Assembly: GCA_965651135.1 (NCBI GenBank)
Contig: CBFGRJ010000120.1
Location: 1-18,718, forward strand
Direction: 5' to 3'
Length of the DNA stretch: 18,718 bases
Origin: JAICQQ01 sp965651135
GTDB taxonomy: Bacteria; Myxococcota_A; Polyangia; Polyangiales; Polyangiaceae
The position numbers and the translations under genes are program-made. The notes beneath the pieces were generated by a model, which saw only the letters and a program-made list of their open reading frames with translations, was not told the DNA's origin and did no database searches. The first letter of the stretch is position 1; each line of letters opens with the position of its first letter. Positions 1-6,910 of the stretch are shown one piece after another.

Positions 1-687
1 GCTTGGGAGCAGCTCGCTACATGCGCGAAGAAGGGAGCCTCCGGCGGGGAGCACTCTTTCGGGGTGCACCTGTACGACTACTTGGATAAGACGAAGGATG
101 ACTTCGACAATTTCCATGCTGCGATGCGGGATGGCTCCACCGCTATCCACGTCACGGCCTGCGAAGCGTACGACTTCTCGGGCATCTCGAAATTGGTAGA
201 CGTCGGCGGGGCAACAGGCCGGCTGCTTGGAACCATCCTGGCAAAGCATCCCGAGATGAGCGGCATTCTATTCGATCGCCCTTCAGTGGAGGCTGCTGCT
301 CGAGCGGAACTCGACAGGCTGGGAGTCGCCAACCGCTGTGCCTTCGTGGGTGGCGACTTCTTCGCGTCAGTACCATCGGGGGGGGACGCCTATATGATGA
401 CGCACGTGATCCGCAACTGGGACGACGCAGACGCCATAGTACTGTTGAAGAACTGCAGACGTGTCATGCCAACGGGCGGAAGGGTGTTGGCGCTGGACAC
501 TCTCATTGAATCAACGAGCGAGCGAGACTGGGATAAGCGGATGGATGTGGAAATGCTAGTATCCCTGGGAGGCCGGGCTCGAACCGTCGAGGAGTTTGCC
601 CGGCTGTTCAGTGCGGCAGGCTTTGAGCTGTCCCGGGTCATTCCCACCCGTTCCATGATCACGATCGTCGAAGGCGTTCCGGTATGA
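1..687 (+). CDS. Family-2 O-methyltransferase, 3' part (5' end outside window)
   Basis: The frame is open from the first base, so the true start lies to the left; a GTG at 64 is in frame but sits inside conserved sequence. The visible 228 residues match the C-terminal catalytic domain of SAM-dependent O-methyltransferases of the plant COMT/bacterial polyketide tailoring type. The SAM-binding loop LVDVGGATG lies near 193-219, and an acidic GGDFF segment follows. The end has the family's usual TVEEFARLFSAAGFEL stretch. The missing N-terminal part would be the dimerisation/winged-helix domain. One oddity is that the segment which normally reads HDWDD (catalytic His) reads RNWDD here, so the usual base appears replaced by Arg. 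The likely role is methylating a small phenolic or polyketide metabolite, but the substrate cannot be told. It is convergent with the next gene. Confidence 0.85.
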   Translation, partial: AWEQLATCAKKGASGGEHSFGVHLYDYLDKTKDDFDNFHAAMRDGSTAIHVTACEAYDFSGISKLVDVGGATGRLLGTILAKHPEMSGILFDRPSVEAAARAELDRLGVANRCAFVGGDFFASVPSGGDAYMMTHVIRNWDDADAIVLLKNCRRVMPTGGRVLALDTLIESTSERDWDKRMDVEMLVSLGGRARTVEEFARLFSAAGFELSRVIPTRSMITIVEGVPV

Positions 688-697
688 GGCATCGCCT

Positions 698-724
698 AAG
701 GCGCAGACCTCCGTGTGCGCCCTT
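698..724. terminator. Possible weak hairpin between convergent genes
   Basis: GGCGCA (700-705) can pair with TGCGCC (716-721) across a 10-base loop, and the stem extends with flanking AA/TT if one C is bulged. It lies between the stop codons of two convergent genes, where a bidirectional terminator would be expected. There is no clear U-run, so this is a weak call. Confidence 0.2.
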
Positions 725-737
725 GATCCGAGCTTGT

Positions 738-1322
738 TTACGGTTTCCAGGTGATCTCGAACGACGTCCCGTCTTGGCTAGGCGCTGCAAGCGACCACTT
801 CAACACAGTCGTCGACTCAAGAGACTTTCCCATGACTTCCAAATTGTACTGCTGCCAGCCAGCCGAGAGTGGACAGCAATGATCATAGCCTTCTAGGTCG
901 TACATGAAACATTGGAGGCCATTCTCACGGGCGTGGACTTCAACGCGTCCACCGGTAACGTCACGCTTCCAGAAGTCGGGGATCTTCTTCATGATTAGCT
1001 TTGGTGTGAGCATACGCATGAGAAGCTTCAAGAACGTGTTACTTGCTTCTTTGCCTATATACCTGCCACACTCAATCAGCACCTTTTCGGCCTTCTCCTC
1101 GTCGTTTCCAGCAAGATGCGTGACCAAGGTCCGGTTCAGTTCGGCGAACATGCTCAGCGGGTAGAATGCCGCCGGCTGAATTGCGGGTACGACCTCGCGC
1201 AAAGCTGGTGAGACACTTGCCAAAATCTCCTCTGTCTTCCGTTCGCCTGCCGTCTCACGCAGGAACTTGAACGTCATTGCGAGGATGTAACCCCGTGCTT
1301 GAATATCGCTCGCCTTGGTCAT
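738..1322 (-). CDS. TIGR02265/DUF2378 family protein (myxobacterial paralogous family)
   Basis: This 194-residue soluble protein starts at an ATG preceded by a GGTGGTG-type ribosome site. I recognise it as the TIGR02265 (DUF2378) family, known as a large paralogous family in Myxococcus and relatives; its biochemical function is unknown. Hallmarks are a helical N-terminal half, then IGKEASNTFLK, a KKIPDFWKRD block (about residues 117-126) followed by GGRVEV, and a C-terminal GTSFEITWKP. The same blocks recur in the C-terminal half of the receiver protein at 1879-2904, so the two are paralogues. No signal peptide or membrane segment is visible. Part of the gene is AT-rich: the line at 1021-1080 is about 43% GC by hand count, unlike the rest of the window. 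A role in signalling is inferred only from the neighbouring fusion. Confidence 0.8.
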   Translation of the reverse strand: MTKASDIQARGYILAMTFKFLRETAGERKTEEILASVSPALREVVPAIQPAAFYPLSMFAELNRTLVTHLAGNDEEKAEKVLIECGRYIGKEASNTFLKLLMRMLTPKLIMKKIPDFWKRDVTGGRVEVHARENGLQCFMYDLEGYDHCCPLSAGWQQYNLEVMGKSLESTTVLKWSLAAPSQDGTSFEITWKP

Positions 1323-1878
1323 GCTTCACCACCTTGCATCTCGTTTGCTCAGTGCCGAGGATGCCATAGTCGCTCAGCAGATCCTAGCCCTTTAAACTAA
1401 TCAAGAGCACATGGCTGCGCGCATGTAAGACGCCAGCGCAAGACGTGTGCACACACCATGCTCGCCACCTCGTTCGACTGACCACGTCAGGCACTTTGAT
1501 TAGTTCTCGGGCGGACACTTGCTGACCCAGGTGCCCTCCGATGCGCGGCTCGTGCGTTGTGGTGCTGTTGCAACGGACGCAAGGCCGACCCGCAATGGGC
1601 ATTAAGCAACGTAGTACGCGAACGCGATGTCGAGCTGCTCAGTAAGCGGCTGCCACTTGCTTCGAGTACTAATGATCATATCCATTGTAGTGGCCGGGGG
1701 CGTTCCCTCACCCGGCGTGTATCGACTCCGCACCTAGTCCGTGCGCAGGAGACGTCACTGCCTTCGCCATGAACGACCCATACATGAATAGCTGTTCGAC
1801 CGTTTAGTAGTCAGCCGGGGAATCCCCGGCGAATTAGGGCTCAAAAGGGGTCGATCGGACGCCAGGAAGGCCGAGGGA
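1323..1878. other. 556-bp non-coding stretch between divergent TIGR02265-family genes
   Basis: No convincing coding sequence is seen; short open frames here have no recognisable motifs. The stretch must hold the promoters of both divergent genes (738-1322 on minus, 1879-2904 on plus). The only clear structure is the inverted repeat at 1814-1830. I could not find a convincing sigma-54 or sigma-70 promoter by eye. Confidence 0.5.
1814..1830. promoter_or_regulatory. Perfect 8-bp inverted repeat upstream of the receiver gene
   Basis: GCCGGGGA and TCCCCGGC are perfect reverse complements separated by a single A. The centre is 57 bases before the GTG at 1879. An almost gapless palindrome is more like a dimeric regulator's operator than an RNA hairpin, since there is no loop. 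No second copy was noticed elsewhere in the window. Confidence 0.4.
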
Positions 1879-2904
1879 GTGGCGCGCCAACGGTTGCAGA
1901 GCGAGCCGTTCGAGAGCTACGCTCGTTCTGGGATGCAGGACCCCACCCGCCGCACCTCCAGCGTCGCGCGTGGCGATGGAAAGCCGAGTTTGCTCTTGGT
2001 CGATGACGACCGGCTTCTACTTCGGACCATGAAGCGTATGCTCCAGGCCTGCTACGATGTTTCGACCAGCACGAGCCCCAACGACGCCCTCCGGGTGCTG
2101 AACGAGCAGCACGTTGATGTCATTGTGTCAGATTACGAGATCCCGAATACAAAAGGCGGTCTGTGGTTGCTCGGAGAGGTCAGCGAGCGGCACCCTGCGG
2201 TGGTGCGGATTCTCATTTCGAGCCGGACCGTGCCTCAGGGCGCCGGCGTAGCCAGGGTTGCGCATCGGTTCGTGCACAAGAATGCCGGTGTCGAAATCCT
2301 GATGAGACACATCACGGAATGCTTGCAAGTCGTCGAAGCACGCACGGTGCGAGCCTACGTCGTGTTGAGCGCTGCTAGATACATACGCAACAAGCTTGGC
2401 AAAGCCGAAGCGTGCCGGGTATTCGAAAGATTTGCTCCCGCAACTAGGAACGTGCTCGAGACCGCAAGACCCGCCGACTGGTGTCCCGACTCCGTATACA
2501 ATGATCTCATGCTTCATGTTGCAGCGCTCGCAGAGGGCATCGAGGATCGTGCTCGAGAAGAGCTAATCACGGTGGGTGAGCACGCGGCCCGCGAGGCCAC
2601 CAACTCGTACTTGCGGCTTCCCATGAAGATCTTGAATCCGTCGCTCTTTGCCAAGAAACTGCCTGATTTCTGGAAGCGCGATTTCAGTTGGGGTCGGCTC
2701 GAGATTGACGCCACTCAGCGCAAGTTGGTCTGCCGTTACTTCGGCGCGGAACGTATGGACCATACCTTGTGTGCAGGAGCCGGCTTCGTCAAATTCGCAC
2801 TGCAGACGATGGGCAAACCGACAGAACGGATTGTCCTTCACGGATGGTCGCTCGAGCAACCTTACCAGGAGGGGTCGTCCTTCGAGTTGATCTGGAAGAA
2901 CTAG
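1879..2904 (+). CDS. Response regulator: receiver domain fused to TIGR02265/DUF2378
   Basis: This is a 341-residue two-domain protein. The GTG start is supported by AGGAAGG at 1864-1870, eight bases upstream; an internal ATG at residue 19 is an alternative. Residues 37-150 form a CheY-like receiver with the acidic trio D42-D43-D44, the phosphoacceptor D85 in SDYEIP, S114/S115 and the conserved K134. Residues from about 155 to 341 are a TIGR02265 domain with the LPDFWKRD block, and they match the free-standing paralogue at 738-1322. There is no DNA-binding domain, so output would run through the TIGR02265 domain, whose action is unknown. No histidine kinase is directly beside it; the nearest is the RsbU-type kinase at 7360-8436, a plausible but unproven phosphodonor. 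Confidence 0.85.
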   Translation: MARQRLQSEPFESYARSGMQDPTRRTSSVARGDGKPSLLLVDDDRLLLRTMKRMLQACYDVSTSTSPNDALRVLNEQHVDVIVSDYEIPNTKGGLWLLGEVSERHPAVVRILISSRTVPQGAGVARVAHRFVHKNAGVEILMRHITECLQVVEARTVRAYVVLSAARYIRNKLGKAEACRVFERFAPATRNVLETARPADWCPDSVYNDLMLHVAALAEGIEDRAREELITVGEHAAREATNSYLRLPMKILNPSLFAKKLPDFWKRDFSWGRLEIDATQRKLVCRYFGAERMDHTLCAGAGFVKFALQTMGKPTERIVLHGWSLEQPYQEGSSFELIWKN

Positions 2905-3383
2905 GCTCGGAGGCGCTTTGTCTGGGCGCAGCCACCAATAAAGGTGCCGCTTGGCTCACCCCTGTGCAAGAGTCCAAGCACCACTCGGACTCGACGCGAT
3001 AGTGCTTGTCGGACCTGCGCCCACATTCGCAAGAAGTGATCCCATCTCAAGCCGGGCGCACGGGGCTTCTTGCAGTTGCAACGCTGGCGCACGTTGAACA
3101 CTCCAACGGGGCGCCGATCAATCCACGGTGTGTTTCGGACGCTCGGGCAAGGGTGGCGAGATCCGCCACTTCTTACAACCGCTGAGCCGTGCTTCGAGTA
3201 TACGAGTGTGCAGTCCTGCGCATCATCCCGTGCGGACGCTGGTACGGCCGGCTACTCTGTGCTTGCTTCGGCCGTGCGCCTCCGGCTAACTTGTCGGCCA
3301 GTGCATGGAGCTCTCATGAGGGTATCGGACGAAGCGTGCTCATGCGCGCGATGCCGGCGGTAGAGTCGGCCTAGGGCCAATGA
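2905..3383. other. 479-bp non-coding stretch upstream of the stressosome run
   Basis: Several short open frames cross this stretch on both strands, but none has recognisable motifs, a convincing ribosome site or family-like composition. It should contain the end of the receiver gene's transcript and the promoter of the run starting at 3384. I saw no clear promoter boxes or terminator hairpin. Confidence 0.45.
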
Positions 3384-3773
3384 ATGAAGGATCTCATGGC
3401 TGAGGGAAGCGCACACGGGTCTGAAAGCCACGGATTCACGGCCGCTTCGACCAGCGATCTTCCCACGATGCCCGCATCCGAAAGGCCCAAGCCGGCTCGC
3501 TGGACGCTCATCGAGCAGTTCGAACACGAGGGCTTCTGTTATCGTTTTTCTCGGAGGCCCGTCGAGCACACACACTCCGGGCCACGGCTGACATCCAGGG
3601 AGCGCGAGGCGCTGGATTACGCACATCGTGGGTATAACAACAAGCTCATTGCTCGCGCATTGGGGGTTGCACCCTCGACCGTTGGAGTGTTACTGTTCAG
3701 GGCTGCTGCAAAGGTCGGAGCCAAGTCTCGGCTGGAGCTGCTGCAGGCCTATGCGCGATTGGAGATGGAGTAG
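3384..3773 (+). CDS. Small LuxR/GerE-type helix-turn-helix regulator
   Basis: This is a 129-residue protein. Residues 68-125 are a LuxR-type DNA-binding domain: LTSREREALDYAHRG, then NNKLIARALGV, the recognition helix PSTVGVLLFRAAAKVG, and the closing SRLELLQ. The N-terminal 65 residues carry no receiver, autoinducer or sensor domain; they are polar and probably mostly disordered, with a short WTLIEQFEHEGFCYRF stretch that could be a small strand or dimer motif. The ATG at 3384 has AGGG seven bases upstream; an in-frame ATG at 3396 is an alternative. It is the first gene of the plus-strand stressosome run, 25 bases ahead of the next start, so it may be the transcriptional output or an autoregulator. 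That role is inferred from position only. Confidence 0.8.
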   Translation: MKDLMAEGSAHGSESHGFTAASTSDLPTMPASERPKPARWTLIEQFEHEGFCYRFSRRPVEHTHSGPRLTSREREALDYAHRGYNNKLIARALGVAPSTVGVLLFRAAAKVGAKSRLELLQAYARLEME

Positions 3774-3798
3774 TCGATGAAGCCAAGCTGTCGAGCTC

Positions 3799-4515
3799 GT
3801 GGATCAGGGTGGGCAAGCGTCTGCACATTCGTCAGCACATTCATCAGCTAGGTCCAGTGCCACCCGTTGGGCATATGTGGCTATGAACGGTACCTTCGAG
3901 CAAGTCCTCGCGGTCCTTCGCAGATACATCTCTCCGGTCAACGCACGGGCGCTCTTGACCCGCGTTCTCCAAGAGGAGGGACTGACGGAGGACGACCTGA
4001 CACGCTCCAATCTTCGGCGGTGCAGCGGTGCTCTACGGCGGGGGCTCGGCTTGTTCGTGCCTCACGCGCAGCGCGAAGCCGCCATGCGGGACATCACCGA
4101 ATTTTGCGGAAGCGATTCGTTGAAACCCACGGGCTGCACACTGGAGATCCGCGAAGAGATGGATATCGGTCGCGTGCGCTCGGAAGTGCGGCGCATCTGC
4201 GGCACCAGCGGGACGACGTCGTTTGCCATGCAACGAATAGCGACCATCGTGAGCGAACTGGCACGAAATATGGTGCTGTATGCGAATGGTGGCGTCATGG
4301 AGATTTCGCCCACCAACTCGGGCGAAAAGCGCATTGTCGTCAGGGCCGAAGACCACGGCCCCGGAATACCCAACTTGGAGGAGATTCTTTCCGGAAAGTA
4401 CAAGAGTAAGACCGGTATGGGGCGAGGGTTGCTGGGAACCAAGCGCCTTTCTGACCGCTTCGACATCCAGACCGGCTCCAACGGTACCGTCGTGGTAGCG
4501 GAGGTTGCCATATGA
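3799..4515 (+). CDS. RsbT-like GHKL ATPase/serine kinase with extra N-terminal domain
   Basis: This is a 238-residue protein. Residues about 115-238 match the RsbT/HATPase_c_2 family: N-box SELARNMVLYA with N157, G1 box D185-HGPGI, and G2 box GMGRGLLGTKRLSDRFDI from G206. In partner-switching systems such proteins phosphorylate STAS proteins or bind a target enzyme. Bacillus RsbT is about 133 residues, so this one carries about 100 extra N-terminal residues: a low-complexity Ala-His-Ser-Ser tract, then a helical stretch from about residue 32 to 104 that I do not recognise with confidence. The GTG at 3799 lacks a strong ribosome site, and an in-frame ATG at 3883 would remove the low-complexity tract. 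Its end overlaps the next gene by ATGA, so the two are translationally coupled. Confidence 0.85.
   Translation: MDQGGQASAHSSAHSSARSSATRWAYVAMNGTFEQVLAVLRRYISPVNARALLTRVLQEEGLTEDDLTRSNLRRCSGALRRGLGLFVPHAQREAAMRDITEFCGSDSLKPTGCTLEIREEMDIGRVRSEVRRICGTSGTTSFAMQRIATIVSELARNMVLYANGGVMEISPTNSGEKRIVVRAEDHGPGIPNLEEILSGKYKSKTGMGRGLLGTKRLSDRFDIQTGSNGTVVVAEVAI
3823..3858 (+). repeat. 12-bp tandem repeat in coding sequence
   Basis: GCACATTCGTCA is followed at once by GCACATTCATCA (one mismatch), then by a degenerate third unit. In the frame of the RsbT-like gene this reads AHSS-AHSS-ARSS. If translation starts at the ATG at 3883 the repeat is not translated. Confidence 0.6.
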
Positions 4516-5078
4516 TGCTTCGTGGCAAACACGTGTCGTTGCCACGAGTGGGCGAAGTCGCCAACGGTGACCGAGCCGTGTTGCGTACCGATGGGTTCGG
4601 CAAGGCCCTATTCGGTGTGATCGACGGCCTCGGGCACGGACCCGACGCCGAAATCGCGTCTGTAGGCGCTGCCACGTTTCTGGAAAAGGTCTCTCTGGAA
4701 ACTTCGCTCGAGAGCATGATGGAGCAATTGCACGTGCAGCTCTCGGGGACTCGTGGTGTAGCGGCAACCATTTGCCTTTTGAGGGGGACCGAGCTCGACG
4801 TCTGCGCTGTCGGAAACGTCGAGCTCAGAAGCTCGGACCTACGGTTCCCGCTGATTTATTCTGCCGGCATTTTGGGTGTCAGTGTTCGAAAGTTCCGGGT
4901 CTGCAGCGCCAGCTTGCCGCGTTCGGCTCGATTCATTGCGTTTTCCGACGGTATCTCGAGTCGAACCCCGACCGACGACATACGTCGGTTGACTCCCGCG
5001 GACGCGTGTCATTTCATCATGAGCAAATATCGGCGCGACAATGACGACGCCACCGTGCTCGTAGCCGACCTGGGGTGA
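4512..5078 (+). CDS. rsbX: RsbX-like PP2C-type serine/threonine phosphatase
   Basis: This 188-residue protein has a single-domain, minimal PP2C fold of the RsbX/SpoIIE type. Metal-ligand motifs are visible in order: NGD (D20), VIDGLGHG (D38), FSDGI (D146) and NDDATVLVAD (D178/D179). Bacillus RsbX, about 200 residues, removes phosphates from RsbS and RsbR and resets the stressosome after stress. The size, absence of a sensor domain and position beside RsbS and RsbR homologues support that role over RsbU or SpoIIE. It starts inside the stop of the upstream ATPase gene (ATGA), and its own stop overlaps the region of the rsbS start, so the ATPase, phosphatase and STAS protein should be made together. 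The family call is firm; the exact substrate is inferred. Confidence 0.87.
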   Translation: MMLRGKHVSLPRVGEVANGDRAVLRTDGFGKALFGVIDGLGHGPDAEIASVGAATFLEKVSLETSLESMMEQLHVQLSGTRGVAATICLLRGTELDVCAVGNVELRSSDLRFPLIYSAGILGVSVRKFRVCSASLPRSARFIAFSDGISSRTPTDDIRRLTPADACHFIMSKYRRDNDDATVLVADLG

Positions 5079-5083
5079 TCTTT

Positions 5084-5557
5084 ATGGATGAGGACTACAA
5101 CGGCATACCCATCATCAAGTTTTGGGAGTTCCTGCTCGTTCCCCTACAGGGAGACATGACGGACGACATGGCGGGCCAGCTTGTGTCCGCGGTACTCGAC
5201 CGCATTCACAAGGAAGGCAGCTCCGGGCTGGTGATTGACATCACGGGTCTTTGGCTCGTCGACAGCCACTTGTGCGCGGTTTTGTCCCAACTGGCCTCGG
5301 CCGCCAAGCTGATGGGGGCGCAAACGCTGATCTCGGGAATGAAACCGGAAATTGCGATGGCGCTCGAGACCATGGGGATCACGCTGCAAAACGTGACAAC
5401 GACGCTCGATCTGGAGACTGCTCTGGACCTGTTGGGTGTCCGCCGCAGCAGCCCGGATCCATCAGAGGACGACGCTGACGAAGGTGACGTCGAGGGCGCC
5501 ACCGCCGGTGCCGCTCACGACGAGCGACACGCGTGGGACCAGCATCGGGGTGGATGA
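5084..5557 (+). CDS. rsbS: RsbS-like STAS-domain stressosome scaffold
   Basis: This is a 157-residue protein from the ATG at 5084, which has GGGGTGATC just upstream, a close match to the full Shine-Dalgarno sequence. A GTG at 5075 overlapping the previous stop is the alternative. Residues about 6-120 form a lone STAS domain very like Bacillus RsbS: IPIIKFWEFLLVPLQ, LVIDITGLWLVDSH, AAKLMGAQTLISGMKPEIA, and TTTLDLETALDLLG. S61 in VDSH matches the phosphorylated S59 of RsbS. The position matching the second phosphothreonine of RsbR proteins is Ala93 (IAMALETMG). A tail of about 35 residues, acidic and rich in Ala, Gly and His, extends beyond the usual 120-residue length and looks disordered. It would form the stressosome core with the two RsbR-like proteins just downstream. 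Confidence 0.88.
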   Translation: MDEDYNGIPIIKFWEFLLVPLQGDMTDDMAGQLVSAVLDRIHKEGSSGLVIDITGLWLVDSHLCAVLSQLASAAKLMGAQTLISGMKPEIAMALETMGITLQNVTTTLDLETALDLLGVRRSSPDPSEDDADEGDVEGATAGAAHDERHAWDQHRGG

Positions 5558-6223
5558 ATGAGTAGCAACCCGCCGGTCCGACAAGACGCCGAGTACGAAT
5601 CCGAGTTGATGGGTTCCATCGATGAGCTGCTGACCGTGCTCAAGGCGGTTGGCGACGGTGACTTGAGCCCGCGGCTTGCGTTCGAGTATCCGGACACTCA
5701 TCCGGTCGGCGCGATCGCCGAGAGCATCAACTCCATGATCGATGCCTTGACGGAGTTGCGCAGCACCGCCGAAGGGCGGCTAGCCGAGCTCAGTGAGAGA
5801 ATCGACCTGATCGAGCGGCAACGTGAAGCCATTAGAGCACTTGCCGTTCCGGTCATCGAGGTCTGGAGCGGAGTGCTGTGCGTGCCGGTAGTTGGGGTCC
5901 TCGATACCACGCAAGCGGCGGAGGTGACTGCAACGTTGCTGAGCGCCGTCGTGGCCAAAAAAGCTCGCTTCGTCATCATCGACGTGACGGGTATCGACGT
6001 CATGGACACGCGCGCAGCCGATCACTTCTTGCGTATGGCCAGGGCGGTACGGCTACTGGGCAGCGGCTGCGCGCTATCGGGGATTCGCCCCACCATTGCC
6101 AGCACTATCGTGCACATTGGGGTCGAAATGGAGGGTGTCAAGACATACCGCAGCATGCGGGATGCCCTTCAGGACTACGTGCGCCACGCCACGAAGAGCT
6201 TTGGCAAATGGCGCAAACCATGA
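5558..6223 (+). CDS. RsbR-like stressosome protein 1: soluble HAMP-like + coiled coil + STAS
   Basis: This 221-residue protein has its ATG directly after the rsbS stop, with GGGGTGG just upstream. Residues about 17-66 look like a cytosolic HAMP domain (LLTVLKAVGDGDLSPRL, then GAIAESINSMIDALTEL), with no membrane segment. Residues about 67-95 are a charged helix likely to form a coiled coil. Residues about 97-212 are a STAS domain close to Bacillus RsbR. T151 in VMDTRAADH and T183 in IASTIVHIG fall where RsbRA has its phosphorylated threonines (T171 and T205, from memory). Bacillus RsbR proteins usually carry a globin-like or other sensor of about 130 residues at the N-terminus; here it is shorter and HAMP-like, so what it senses is unknown. 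It is a paralogue of the next gene. Confidence 0.87.
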   Translation: MSSNPPVRQDAEYESELMGSIDELLTVLKAVGDGDLSPRLAFEYPDTHPVGAIAESINSMIDALTELRSTAEGRLAELSERIDLIERQREAIRALAVPVIEVWSGVLCVPVVGVLDTTQAAEVTATLLSAVVAKKARFVIIDVTGIDVMDTRAADHFLRMARAVRLLGSGCALSGIRPTIASTIVHIGVEMEGVKTYRSMRDALQDYVRHATKSFGKWRKP

Positions 6224-6266
6224 GGTCAAACAATGACTGTCGGCATTTCGCATGCCGGAGGAAGGC

Positions 6267-6273
6267 GAGGAGG
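6267..6273 (+). promoter_or_regulatory. Ribosome binding site that decides the start of the second RsbR gene
   Basis: GAGGAGG lies five bases before the GTG at 6279. An upstream in-frame ATG at 6252 has no such site and would place this sequence inside the coding region, so GTG 6279 is the better start. Confidence 0.65.
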
Positions 6274-6278
6274 ATCAG

Positions 6279-6905
6279 GTGAACGCTACGAATGGGATGT
6301 CCGACGAGCAGATTCTCGAGAGCGTTGCTGACGCTCTGCTCACACTGGCTAACGTCGGCTTCGGCGACTACTCGACGCGTCTCGAGGTTGCCCCCGACGA
6401 TACGACGCCCCTTGCAAGCTTGTATCGAGGCATCAATGAGATGATCGAATCGCTCAGCAATGAGCAACAAAAGAGCAAGGCCTACCAAGCAGAGCTCGAA
6501 GAAAAGCTCGAGACCATAGAGAAGCAGCGGGCCGCCATTCGCGAGCTCTCGACACCCATCATGGAGGTGTGGGACGGCGTGCTTTGCTTGCCGGTCGTCG
6601 GCGTCATGGACACGATGCGCAGCGTCGAGATGACCAATTCATTGCTGCAGTCGGTAGTAGAGAAGAAAACGCGCTGCATCATCATCGACATCACCGGAAT
6701 CGACGTGATGGACACGCGCACGGTGGATCACTTCATGCGGATGGCGCGGGCCGTCCGACTGCTCGGCTCAGAGTGTGTCTTGACTGGGATCAATCCACAC
6801 ATCGCTCAGACAGTGGTGCATATGGGCATTGACCTTTCGAACATAGTCACGCATCGCACACTGCACGAAGCCTTACAGCAATACGTCGAGAAGAGTAACC
6901 GCTAA
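6279..6905 (+). CDS. RsbR-like stressosome protein 2: soluble HAMP-like + coiled coil + STAS
   Basis: This is a 208-residue protein from GTG 6279 (217 if ATG 6252 is used). Its layout is the same as the preceding gene: a HAMP-like segment (LLTLANVGFGDYSTRL, then LYRGINEMIESLS), a strongly charged helix (AELEEKLETIEKQRAAIREL) likely to be a coiled coil, and a C-terminal STAS domain. T146 in VMDTRTVDH and T178 in IAQTVVHMG fall at the two RsbR phosphorylation positions. The STAS halves of the two proteins are much closer to each other than the N-terminal halves, which fits tandem duplication followed by sensor divergence. The pair would co-assemble with RsbS and tune the same complex to different inputs; this is inferred from Bacillus, where several RsbR paralogues share one complex. 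Confidence 0.87.
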   Translation: MNATNGMSDEQILESVADALLTLANVGFGDYSTRLEVAPDDTTPLASLYRGINEMIESLSNEQQKSKAYQAELEEKLETIEKQRAAIRELSTPIMEVWDGVLCLPVVGVMDTMRSVEMTNSLLQSVVEKKTRCIIIDITGIDVMDTRTVDHFMRMARAVRLLGSECVLTGINPHIAQTVVHMGIDLSNIVTHRTLHEALQQYVEKSNR

Positions 6906-6910
6906 CCCTA

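Noticed and set aside
3070..3363. A 97-codon plus-strand frame in the non-coding stretch before the LuxR-type gene
   Set aside because: No motif, no ribosome site and random-looking composition; overlapping frames on the other strand are just as open.
4512..5078. Treating the PP2C phosphatase as the stressosome output (RsbU)
   Set aside because: It lacks the RsbT-binding N-terminal domain and has the size and position of RsbX; the RsbU-type domain is on the histidine kinase instead.
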